Part shown: one piece after another, positions 8,532-16,120 of the stretch
Layout of the letters: every line of letters begins with the position of its first letter
Numbering within the stretch: position 1 is the first letter of the stretch
NCBI RefSeq assembly: GCF_900541275.1
Contig: NZ_UQJH01000010.1
Location: 1-49,959 of the forward strand
Reading direction: 5' to 3'
Source: an uncultured Porphyromonas sp.
Lineage (GTDB): Bacteria; Bacteroidota; Bacteroidia; Bacteroidales; Porphyromonadaceae
Length of the DNA: 49,959 nucleotides
Translations under genes and position numbers: made by a program
Notes under the pieces: model-generated
What the model was told of the DNA's origin: nothing
Database searches by the model: none
Seen by the model: only the letters and a program-made list of their open reading frames with translations

Positions 8532-9626
8532 ATGGAAGATAAGAGTAGAAGAAACTTCCTTAAGAAGAGCGCAGCCATAGGCGCTGCAGCCCTCTCCTCC
8601 ACGCTACTCTCCAGAGCAGAGTCCATCACGGATGTGTACGGAGAGCCCCTCACCACAGAGTCCCGACTCCGGACGGCTCCTGTCGGTAATGCACTACCGA
8701 TCACAGGGACCTTCCTTGATGAGATCACCCATGATATCCCCTGCCAAAACTGGGGCGAGGAGGAGTGGGATCGGGACTTCGGGTATATGCGTGCTATCGG
8801 CATAGATACTGTCATAATGATCCGCTGCGGGTATCGTAAGTTTATCACTTATCCGTCGCCCTACCTGATCAGCAAGGGCTGCTATCGCCCCGGGCGAGAC
8901 CTGCTCGACCTCTTCCTGCGGCTGGCACAAAAGCATGGTATGAAGTTTTACCTCGGTCTCTACGACTCGGGAGTCTACTGGGATACCGGTGATATGTCTC
9001 ACGAGATCGAGGATAATAAGTATGTCATCGATGAGGTGTGGGAGCGCTACGGTAAGCGGTATAGCAGCTTTGGCGGATGGTATATCAGTGGGGAGATCAG
9101 TCGTGCTACCAAGGGGGCCATTGGTGCCTTCCACGCGATGGGCAAGCAGTGCAAGGATGTGTCGGGAGGACTCCCCACCTTCATCTCTCCCTGGATAGAT
9201 GGGAAGAAGGCTGTGATGGCCTCCGGCAGTGCGCTGACCAAGGCTGATGCTGTCTCCGTGCAGCAGCATGAGAAGGAGTGGGACGAGATCTTCTCCGGGA
9301 TTCATGATGTGGTGGATGCCGTAGCCTTCCAGGATGGCCAGATCGACTACGATGAGCTGGATGCGTTCTTTGAGGTGAATAAGAGGCTCGCCGACAAGTA
9401 CGGTATGCAGTGCTGGACCAATGCTGAGACCTTTGATAGAGACATGCCGATACGCTTTTTCCCGATTAATTTTGAGAAACTTCGTCTCAAGCTCGAGGCT
9501 GCTAAGCGTGCCGGGTACGATAAGGCGATCACCTTTGAGTTCTCCCACTTCCTCTCGCCTCAGTCTGCTTACCTGCAGGCAGGTCATCTATACGACAGAT
9601 ACCGTGAGTACTTTGGCATAAGATGA
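8532..9626 (+). CDS. DUF4434-like putative glycosidase with twin-arginine signal
   Basis: A 364-residue protein whose N-terminus is a canonical Tat signal peptide: S-R-R-N-F-L-K at residues 5-11, then an alanine-rich hydrophobic stretch ending near residue 27. The mature part looks like a DUF4434-type TIM barrel (ITGTFLDE at the first strand, then NWGEEEWDRDF, FYLGLYDSG, GGWYISGEI, FISPW, AFQDGQ, WTNAETF, ITFEFSHFLSP). Acidic residues at strand ends (YISGEI, NAETF, FEFSH) are possible catalytic residues by analogy with retaining glycosidases; this is unproven. The neighbouring TatAC is the obvious export route. It overlaps the FAD oxidoreductase by 4 nt (ATGA), so the two are translationally coupled and may act together. 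The substrate is unknown. Confidence 0.78.
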   Translation: MEDKSRRNFLKKSAAIGAAALSSTLLSRAESITDVYGEPLTTESRLRTAPVGNALPITGTFLDEITHDIPCQNWGEEEWDRDFGYMRAIGIDTVIMIRCGYRKFITYPSPYLISKGCYRPGRDLLDLFLRLAQKHGMKFYLGLYDSGVYWDTGDMSHEIEDNKYVIDEVWERYGKRYSSFGGWYISGEISRATKGAIGAFHAMGKQCKDVSGGLPTFISPWIDGKKAVMASGSALTKADAVSVQQHEKEWDEIFSGIHDVVDAVAFQDGQIDYDELDAFFEVNKRLADKYGMQCWTNAETFDRDMPIRFFPINFEKLRLKLEAAKRAGYDKAITFEFSHFLSPQSAYLQAGHLYDRYREYFGIR

Positions 9627-11554
9627 GGACCATCTCTCTCCATAGTTTCGTCCGGGCTTTCCTTGTCGCACTGTCCTGCCTACTGATGGGTCAGACCCTC
9701 TCAGGTCAGGAGAGAGCGTACGATGTGGTCGTTGTGGGTGGTGGTGTCGCCGGTACCGCGGCAGCACTACAGTCGGCCCGCATGGGATGCTCTACCTTGC
9801 TCCTCTCTGAGTGTGAGTGGCTCGGCGGGATGCTCACCTCGGCCGGAGTGAGTGCCGTGGATGGTAATTACCGGCTGCAGAGTGGCATCTACGGCGAGTT
9901 TCGTCGTGCCTTGGTCGATCACTATGGAGACGACAAGGCGCTGGCGACCGGCTGGGTGAGTCGGACACTCTTTGAGCCTTCTGTAGGGAATGCGATCCTA
10001 CTACGTATGGTCCGCCGGGAGTCTCACTTGACGCTCTACCCCTCGACCACAGTCTCCTCTATAGTGACAGCCCCCGGAGAGGGGTATCGTCTGCGGATAA
10101 GTAGGCCGGAGGGCTCAGAGCAGGTGCTGGCGCGTCGACTGATCGATGCGACAGAGCTTGGTGACATCGCGGGAGAGCTGGGAGTGCCGTACGATGTGGG
10201 TATGGAGTCAAGGGCTATCTCAGGGGAGGATGTCGCTCCGGAGGAGTCTAATCACATCATACAGGATCTCACCTATGTAGCCATACTCAAGGAGTACGAT
10301 CACCCCATACCGCTCCACCGACCGGAGGGCTATGACCCGAGGGAGTTTGCTTGCTCTTGCAAGACGGATCTCTGTCATACCCCTGTCAATCCGAACCGCA
10401 CCCTCTGGTCGCCGGAGGATATGCTCCGGTATGGCAAGTTGCCCAATGGTAAGTATATGATCAATTGGCCGATAGAGGGCAATGATTACTACGCCAATGT
10501 GATAGAGTCATCCGAGGAGGAGCGTCAGGAGGCTTATCAGCAAGCTAAGGAGAAGACCAAGCGCTTCCTCTACTTCATACATAATGAGCTGGGCTTTGAT
10601 CACCTCGGTATTGCGGATGATGAGTACCCCACTGCAGATGGCTGGCCCTTTATCCCCTACCACAGAGAGTCACGGCGGATCAGGGGGATAGTCCGCTTTG
10701 ATCTCAATCATCTGGAGCACCCATACGATCAGCCACTCCCTCTCTATCGTACCTCTGTGGCGGTGGGAGACTATCCGGTGGATCATCACCACGAGGCCTA
10801 TACCGGTGAGGAGGCGTTACCCGACCTCCACTTCCATCCGGTACCCTCCTTTGCTGTCCCGCTGGGCGTAGTGATCCCTCAGGATCAGGGAGACCTCCTC
10901 GTCGCGGAGAAGTCTATCTCCGTGTCTAATGTCGTCAATGGTACTACTCGGCTCCAGCCGGTGGTCATGCAGCTGGGACAGGCCGCCGGTCTGCTTGCCG
11001 CACTCTCCGTCAGGGATGAGATCTCTGCGGCAGAGGTCTCTGTGAGAGCTGTACAGCGTGAGCTGCTGAGGCGAGGTGGGTATCTGATGCCCTTCCTTGA
11101 TGTCCCTCAGGGCGACCCTCTCTTCCTCCCCCTACAGCGCATAGGCGTCACCGGGATCCTGAGGGGTGAGGGCAAGACTATTAATTGGTCCAATGAGACG
11201 TGGATGCGTGTCGATGCTCCGCTCCACTACGGGGAGATCTTCTGCCTGGAGGAGTACTACCCCGATGCGGTGGAGCAGATCCGCCGGTGGAGAGGAGCCG
11301 ATCAAGAGGAGGTATCGGTATCCCAGGCACTCCGGCTGATGAGCCTGCTCTCCCAGAGAGAGGTGACAGAGGCTGAGCTCCCGGGGCAAGACCTAGGAGG
11401 GACGATCTCGAGGGGAGACTTTATCCTCCTCCTGGATCGCATACTCAATCCCTTTAGTCAAGAAGTGGATCTCTACGGAAATAAGGTGTGCCGACCTGGT
11501 GGCTCACTAATACCGGTAAAAGAAAAGTCTAATATCGGTATTAGTGATCTCTAA
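9623..11554 (+). CDS. Exported FAD-dependent oxidoreductase
   Basis: A 643-residue flavoprotein of the FAD_oxidored (PF12831-like) family. A Sec-like signal peptide (residues 1-28, ending LSGQ) with no twin arginine precedes the dinucleotide-binding fold: YDVVVVGGGVAGTAAA with GxGxxG spacing, then an acidic strand end (LLSEC) and GGMLTSAG. RLIDATELGD and VNGTTRLQPVVMQLGQAAG are later landmarks of the family. A cofactor-carrying enzyme with a Sec signal would have to bind FAD after export. The last residues (SNIGISDL) are encoded by two copies of a 16-bp palindromic repeat, so the natural C-terminus may have been altered. Its 4-nt overlap with the DUF4434-like gene argues for a shared job, perhaps oxidising a sugar before cleavage (speculative). 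Confidence 0.8.
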   Translation: MRTISLHSFVRAFLVALSCLLMGQTLSGQERAYDVVVVGGGVAGTAAALQSARMGCSTLLLSECEWLGGMLTSAGVSAVDGNYRLQSGIYGEFRRALVDHYGDDKALATGWVSRTLFEPSVGNAILLRMVRRESHLTLYPSTTVSSIVTAPGEGYRLRISRPEGSEQVLARRLIDATELGDIAGELGVPYDVGMESRAISGEDVAPEESNHIIQDLTYVAILKEYDHPIPLHRPEGYDPREFACSCKTDLCHTPVNPNRTLWSPEDMLRYGKLPNGKYMINWPIEGNDYYANVIESSEEERQEAYQQAKEKTKRFLYFIHNELGFDHLGIADDEYPTADGWPFIPYHRESRRIRGIVRFDLNHLEHPYDQPLPLYRTSVAVGDYPVDHHHEAYTGEEALPDLHFHPVPSFAVPLGVVIPQDQGDLLVAEKSISVSNVVNGTTRLQPVVMQLGQAAGLLAALSVRDEISAAEVSVRAVQRELLRRGGYLMPFLDVPQGDPLFLPLQRIGVTGILRGEGKTINWSNETWMRVDAPLHYGEIFCLEEYYPDAVEQIRRWRGADQEEVSVSQALRLMSLLSQREVTEAELPGQDLGGTISRGDFILLLDRILNPFSQEVDLYGNKVCRPGGSLIPVKEKSNIGISDL

Positions 11555-11566
11555 TATCGGTATTAG
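11507..11566. repeat. Tandem 16-bp palindromes CTAATATCGGTATTAG
   Basis: Two identical copies lie at 11529-11544 and 11551-11566. Each has 6-bp arms CTAATA/TATTAG around TCGG, and a degenerate half-copy (CTAATACCGGTA) is at 11507-11518. A third identical copy lies 34 kb away at 45836-45851. The FAD-oxidoreductase stop codon falls in the second copy. They could be a mobile-repeat footprint or a protein-binding palindrome; there is no T-run to support termination. Confidence 0.75.
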
Positions 11567-11633
11567 ATCAAGCCCTTGTCCGCTGTAAAGAATCGATGTG
11601 ATAATCACGGCATTATAATCAAGAAATAAAGAC

Positions 11634-12320
11634 ATGAATAGGTATCTGCTTCCGATCCTGCTGCTCCTCCTCGGAGCACAGTCGCTTTACGCTCAGCGCG
11701 AGCTACCTCCCTTTGAGCCCTTTGTCCACTATACTATGAGGGAGTCGATGTTTGAGGAGGCTCCCACCCATAATGGTGCGATCATCTTCCTCGGCAATAG
11801 CATCACTGATCACTGGCAGTGGCACGAGTACTTTACGCCACCCACCGGTGTCGCGATCCTCAATAGAGGTATCGGGGGTGACATCACAGCCGGAGTGCTC
11901 CACCGTATGCCTGAGATCATCCGGCATCAGCCATCCAAGCTCTTCCTGATGATTGGTATCAACGACCTCATCGGCTCTAAGCCCAATGCTCAGATCATTG
12001 CTAACATCGAGCATATCCTGAGTATCCTGAAGAGTCAGTGCCCCGACACGAAGATCTACCTCGAGAGTATACTTCCGATCAATCGGGAGATCTTCAAGAC
12101 TGACACGCCCTCAGTAAGCACCGATAATATCCGTCAGGTCAATGCCGAGCTCTCAGCCCTGGCTAAGAGGATGGACTGTACTTACCTGGATATTTTCTCT
12201 CTCCTGATAGACCCGGAGACAGATATGCTGTGCGCCTCCTATACCCGTGACGGCATCCATCTGACTGCTCAGGGCTATCGTCTATGGATCAATGAGATAA
12301 CCCCCTTGGTGGAGAAGTAA
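11634..12320 (+). CDS. Exported SGNH/GDSL-family esterase
   Basis: A 228-residue secreted SGNH hydrolase, probably a carbohydrate O-deacetylase. A signal peptide (residues 1-20, ending SLYAQ) is followed by the four blocks of the family: FLGNSITD (catalytic Ser in block I), NRGIGGD (Gly, block II), MIGINDL (Asn, block III) and DGIHLT (Asp/His, block V). The best-known relatives in glycan loci remove O-acetyl groups from host or bacterial sugars, including sialic acid; the substrate here is not visible. It starts 79 nt after the FAD gene, downstream of the palindromic repeats, and lies 9 nt before the MFS porter, with which it is probably cotranscribed. I saw no well-spaced promoter in the gap. 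Confidence 0.88.
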   Translation: MNRYLLPILLLLLGAQSLYAQRELPPFEPFVHYTMRESMFEEAPTHNGAIIFLGNSITDHWQWHEYFTPPTGVAILNRGIGGDITAGVLHRMPEIIRHQPSKLFLMIGINDLIGSKPNAQIIANIEHILSILKSQCPDTKIYLESILPINREIFKTDTPSVSTDNIRQVNAELSALAKRMDCTYLDIFSLLIDPETDMLCASYTRDGIHLTAQGYRLWINEITPLVEK

Positions 12321-12329
12321 GGCAACAAG

Positions 12330-13751
12330 ATGGAGAAGAAAGAGACCAACTACGGCTACCTGCTCTTCCTGGCGATAATTGCTGCTCTCGGAGGCTTCCT
12401 CTTTGGCTACGATACGGCAGTTATCTCGGGGACCATCCCTCTCGTGGTGGGGCAGTATGGCTTAGATACCATGTCGCAGGGCTGGTACGTGGGCTGCGCT
12501 TTGGTAGGATCGATTATCGGGGTGCTATGCGCCGGGATCCTGAGTGATGGGATAGGGCGCAAGTGGAGTATGCTGCTCTCTGCGGTCCTCTTCACTACCT
12601 CTGCGGTAGGCTGTGCAGTCTGCCACTCATTTGATCAGCTGGTAGTCTATCGTATCATAGGAGGGATGGGGATCGGCGTCGTGTCGATCGTCTCGCCACT
12701 CTATATCTCTGAGATCTCTATCCCTAAGTATCGCGGACGGATGGTGGCACTCTACCAGCTTGCTGTCACCATTGGTTTCCTCGGAGCATACCTCATCAAT
12801 TTTGCACTCCTCCGATGGTCCTCCTCTGAGCCGAATCTCTCCGGAGACTGGATGCAACTCATCTTCTCCGCAGAGGTATGGCGTGGGATGCTGGGCATGG
12901 AGACGATCCCTGCTCTGCTCTTCCTTGTGGCTATACTATTTATCCCCGAGAGTCCCCGATGGCTCATCCTGAGACATAAGGACGACCAGGCAAGGGCGAT
13001 CCTACGCACTATGCATAGGGACCCTGAGGTGGTCGAGAGTCAGATGAGTGAGACGAGAGCAGCTATCGCAGCAACATCCGCTGAGCAGAGCTCTCTCCGG
13101 CTCCTGAGGGAACCGGCTGTCCTCCGCCCGGTCTTGATCGGGGTGGCGATCGCTATGCTCGGACAATTTATGGGAGTCAATGCTGTGCTCTACTATGGTC
13201 CCTCTATCTTTGAGGGTGCCGGGCTGGCAGCGCAGGACTCTCTATGGTATCAGGTGTGGATCGGTATAGTCAATGTACTTACCACCATGCTGGCGATCTT
13301 CCTCATCGATAAGGTGGGGCGGAAGACTCTGGTCTACTATGGCGTGTCAGGTATGATCGTGTCGCTGGTGCTGATAGGGCTATACTTCCTGTATGGTGAG
13401 ACGATCGGCATCTCGTCCACCTGGTTGCTGGTCTTCTTCCTGGCATACATATTCTTCTGCGCGGGGTCTATCAGCGCGGTGATCTTTGTCTTCCTCTCAG
13501 AGATGTATCCGACCCGCATCCGAGGTCTGGCGATGTCCTTGGCGGGTCTCTCGCTATGGATCGGGACCTACCTGATTGGTCAGCTTACGCCCTGGATGCT
13601 GGAGACGCTGACGCCGTCGGGGACCTTTTTCCTCTTTGCACTCATGTGCCTGCCCTACCTCTATATCGTATGGAGGCTGATGCCGGAGACTACCGGTAAG
13701 AGTCTGGAGGAGATCGAGCGCTTCTGGTTCCGCTCTACTCCATCTCGATGA
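12330..13751 (+). CDS. MFS sugar porter
   Basis: A 473-residue inner-membrane transporter of the sugar porter family (XylE/GLUT-like), with about 12 hydrophobic segments. Signatures are GGFLFGYDTAVISG in the first helix, DGIGRKWSM in loop 2-3 (the D-R/K motif), PESPRWLI after helix 6, GQFMGVNAVLYYGPSIF in helix 7, DKVGRKTLV in loop 8-9, and PETTGKSLEEIE at the C-terminus. It would import a monosaccharide or small sugar released by the periplasmic enzymes by proton symport or facilitated diffusion. Substrate specificity cannot be read. It lies between the esterase and the GH20 gene, 9 and 13 nt apart, in one block. Confidence 0.9.
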   Translation: MEKKETNYGYLLFLAIIAALGGFLFGYDTAVISGTIPLVVGQYGLDTMSQGWYVGCALVGSIIGVLCAGILSDGIGRKWSMLLSAVLFTTSAVGCAVCHSFDQLVVYRIIGGMGIGVVSIVSPLYISEISIPKYRGRMVALYQLAVTIGFLGAYLINFALLRWSSSEPNLSGDWMQLIFSAEVWRGMLGMETIPALLFLVAILFIPESPRWLILRHKDDQARAILRTMHRDPEVVESQMSETRAAIAATSAEQSSLRLLREPAVLRPVLIGVAIAMLGQFMGVNAVLYYGPSIFEGAGLAAQDSLWYQVWIGIVNVLTTMLAIFLIDKVGRKTLVYYGVSGMIVSLVLIGLYFLYGETIGISSTWLLVFFLAYIFFCAGSISAVIFVFLSEMYPTRIRGLAMSLAGLSLWIGTYLIGQLTPWMLETLTPSGTFFLFALMCLPYLYIVWRLMPETTGKSLEEIERFWFRSTPSR

Positions 13752-13764
13752 TGACTTAGTCGCC

Positions 13765-16050
13765 ATGAGCTCCACCTCGTACATACTCCGACTCCTCCTC
13801 TCCTGCGCTGCCCTCGTAGGAGGTCTCTCCGCCTATTCTCAAGAGGAGGACTACACCCTGATCCCCATGCCTCAGCATGTGGAGTCTCTATCCGAGGGGT
13901 ATTATGAGTGGTCCGATGGAGTGAGGCTGTCGCTGCCCGAGACTCTTAGTGATCTCTTGCCTATTGCCAGAGAGTTGGTCGGTGAGATCAAGGAGGCGGG
14001 GGAGGTCTCGGGTCTGAGCGTCTCGTGTGAGGAGTCGACGGATCGCTCGATGATCCACTTCGAGTATGATCCGGGGATGACGCCGGACGGGTACACACTC
14101 AGGATAACTCCTGACGCAGGTGTCCTCCTCCGCTATAAGGAGATCGAGGGAGCGCGCTACGCCCTACAGACGCTTAGGCAGCTGATCACTCCGAGAGGGC
14201 TTCCCTCACTGGAGATCGAGGATCGACCGCGGCTTCCCTACAGGGGACTGATGCTGGACGTGTCACGCCACTATATGCCCCTCCCCTTTATCCTCCGACT
14301 TCTCGATGAGATGGCTCGGTATAAGCTCAATAAGCTCCACTGGCATCTCACGGATGGTGGTGGATGGCGCCTGGAGATCAAGAGCATCCCTGAGCTGGTA
14401 GGCAAGACTGCTTACCGTAGCGAGCCTCACTTTATGACCTGGTGGGACTCCGGTGACAGACGGCATATTCCCTCTGACTCTATCGGCGGCTATGGTGGGT
14501 ACTACACGCAGGAGGAGGTCCGCGAAGTGGTCCGCTTCGCTCAGGAGAGAGGCATAGAGGTGATCCCTGAGATCGAGATGCCGAGCCACAGCAGTGAGGT
14601 GCTCTATGCCCTTCCGCAGCTCTCTTGTAGTGGTAGTCCGGCAAGGTACGAGAGAGATCTCTGTCTCGGTAATCCTGAGACCTACACCTTTATACACCGG
14701 GTCCTGGATGAGGTGATGGATCTCTTCCCCTCTCAGTATATCCATATAGGGGGCGATGAGGCAGACAAGAGAGGATGGGAGACCTGCTCACGATGCAAGG
14801 CTCTGTGTGACAGGGAGGGGCTGGAGAGTACAGACGCCCTGCAGGGTTACTTCATGACCTCCATCTCAGAGTACGTCACCTCCAGGGGACGCACAGCCAT
14901 AGGCTGGGATGATGTCCTCGGTGGAGGAGCACCTCACGAGATGACTATTATGTCCTGGCGTGGTGAGGAGGGAGGCATCACGGCAGCCAAGTCCGGTCAC
15001 GATGCCATAATGTGTCCTGTGGGGATCCTGTATCTGGACTACTATCAGTCGGATAGACGCTATGAGCCGGAGGCCAATGGCTGGACCACTACCTTTATGA
15101 GGACTTACGGGTATGATCCTATACCCCCCTCACTCACATCGGATGAGAAGAGGCACATCGTAGGTGTACAGGGAAATCTTTGGACGGAGTATGTGCCTAC
15201 ACCGGAGCATGCAGAGTATATGATCTTTCCTCGCCTCCTGTCTCTCGCCGAGATAGGCTGGACTGAGGTGTCGCGGAAGGATCCGGAGTGCTTTAAGTGG
15301 CGTCTCAATCGCGAGGTGGAGAGACTGCGGGGTAGGGGCGTCAATAGCTATAGTCCCTCCTCCATCTTGGATGAGAGTATGACTGTCGACAATGCTCATC
15401 GGAGGATACTGGTAACACTGGAGAGTGAGCGACGTCCCCTCGAGGTACATTATACACTGGACGGGACGATCCCGACACTCTCCTCGCCGAGATACAGCCT
15501 CGGTGACACCATCGTGGTGAGCGACTCTGCACGGATCATGGCGGCGCACTTCGTGGCCGGCAGGATAGATGGTCGGGTGACGGAGGTGGATGCTGACTAT
15601 CACTTGGGGGTGGGTAAGAGACTTACCTGGCTGACCCCCACCAGCAGGGAGTATGCCTCTGTGGGTCTTGAGACGGCGCTGCTGGACGGCGTGCGGGGGA
15701 CGGCAAACTTCTCTGATGGTAAGTGGCTGGGGACTCGTGCCTCTCGCGACAATGTGGCGCTTATCGATCTCGGAGTGGTGCAGCCCATACACAAGGTATC
15801 GACCCGATGCATGCAGCAGGCGGGTCCCGGTCTCTATATGCCTCGCTGGGTCGAGGTCTCTCTCTCCGAGGACGGACAGACCTTTACCTCCTGTGGCAGG
15901 ATCTTATCTGCCACCTCCCCCGACGATCGGAGGCAACGCATAGAGACATTCACTACCAGGACAGATCGTAAGGCGCGCTACATCAAGGTGCACTATCATA
16001 TGCCTACGGACGATAAATACCTGATGACGGATGAGATCGTGATCTGGTAA
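13765..16050 (+). CDS. GH20 beta-N-acetylhexosaminidase
   Basis: A 761-residue exported beta-hexosaminidase removing terminal beta-GlcNAc or beta-GalNAc by substrate-assisted catalysis. A signal peptide (ending AYSQ, about 26 residues) is followed by a GH20b-type alpha/beta domain (about 30-150), the TIM barrel (about 155-510) and C-terminal beta domains (chitobiase-like about 530-610, then a discoidin-like carbohydrate-binding region to the end). Barrel landmarks are RGLMLDVSRHYMP, NKLHWHLTDGGGWRLEIK, EVIPEIEMPSHS, and the catalytic pair D-E in HIGGDEADK (about nt 14743-14769). WRGEEGG, LDYYQSD and GVQGNLWTEYV line the substrate pocket. With the GH89 enzyme, the locus can remove GlcNAc in both anomeric forms. 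It is the last gene before a new promoter. Confidence 0.93.
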   Translation: MSSTSYILRLLLSCAALVGGLSAYSQEEDYTLIPMPQHVESLSEGYYEWSDGVRLSLPETLSDLLPIARELVGEIKEAGEVSGLSVSCEESTDRSMIHFEYDPGMTPDGYTLRITPDAGVLLRYKEIEGARYALQTLRQLITPRGLPSLEIEDRPRLPYRGLMLDVSRHYMPLPFILRLLDEMARYKLNKLHWHLTDGGGWRLEIKSIPELVGKTAYRSEPHFMTWWDSGDRRHIPSDSIGGYGGYYTQEEVREVVRFAQERGIEVIPEIEMPSHSSEVLYALPQLSCSGSPARYERDLCLGNPETYTFIHRVLDEVMDLFPSQYIHIGGDEADKRGWETCSRCKALCDREGLESTDALQGYFMTSISEYVTSRGRTAIGWDDVLGGGAPHEMTIMSWRGEEGGITAAKSGHDAIMCPVGILYLDYYQSDRRYEPEANGWTTTFMRTYGYDPIPPSLTSDEKRHIVGVQGNLWTEYVPTPEHAEYMIFPRLLSLAEIGWTEVSRKDPECFKWRLNREVERLRGRGVNSYSPSSILDESMTVDNAHRRILVTLESERRPLEVHYTLDGTIPTLSSPRYSLGDTIVVSDSARIMAAHFVAGRIDGRVTEVDADYHLGVGKRLTWLTPTSREYASVGLETALLDGVRGTANFSDGKWLGTRASRDNVALIDLGVVQPIHKVSTRCMQQAGPGLYMPRWVEVSLSEDGQTFTSCGRILSATSPDDRRQRIETFTTRTDRKARYIKVHYHMPTDDKYLMTDEIVIW

Positions 16051-16053
16051 GAG

Positions 16054-16083
16054 TTGATAATGAGATTAATAATAATAGTTTTA
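16054..16083 (+). promoter_or_regulatory. Bacteroidota-type promoter before susC
   Basis: TTG at 16054-16056 is followed after exactly 19 nt by TAGTTTTA at 16076-16083, which matches TAnnTTTG except for the last base. It lies in the A+T-rich gap between the GH20 stop and susC and would give a leader of about 30 nt. Confidence 0.5.
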
Positions 16084-16120
16084 TAGATTCACAAACCCTA
16101 ATAAGTCAAAACCGCAGATT

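Noticed and set aside
8694..9587. A 297-codon open frame on the minus strand
   Set aside because: It is antisense to the Tat-signal DUF4434-like gene, which has a recognised signal peptide and domain; the antisense protein resembles nothing.
16051..16120. Riboswitch or ECF-sigma operator before susC
   Set aside because: The 70-nt gap is A+T rich and shows only the promoter; no conserved riboswitch-like pairing or operator could be identified.
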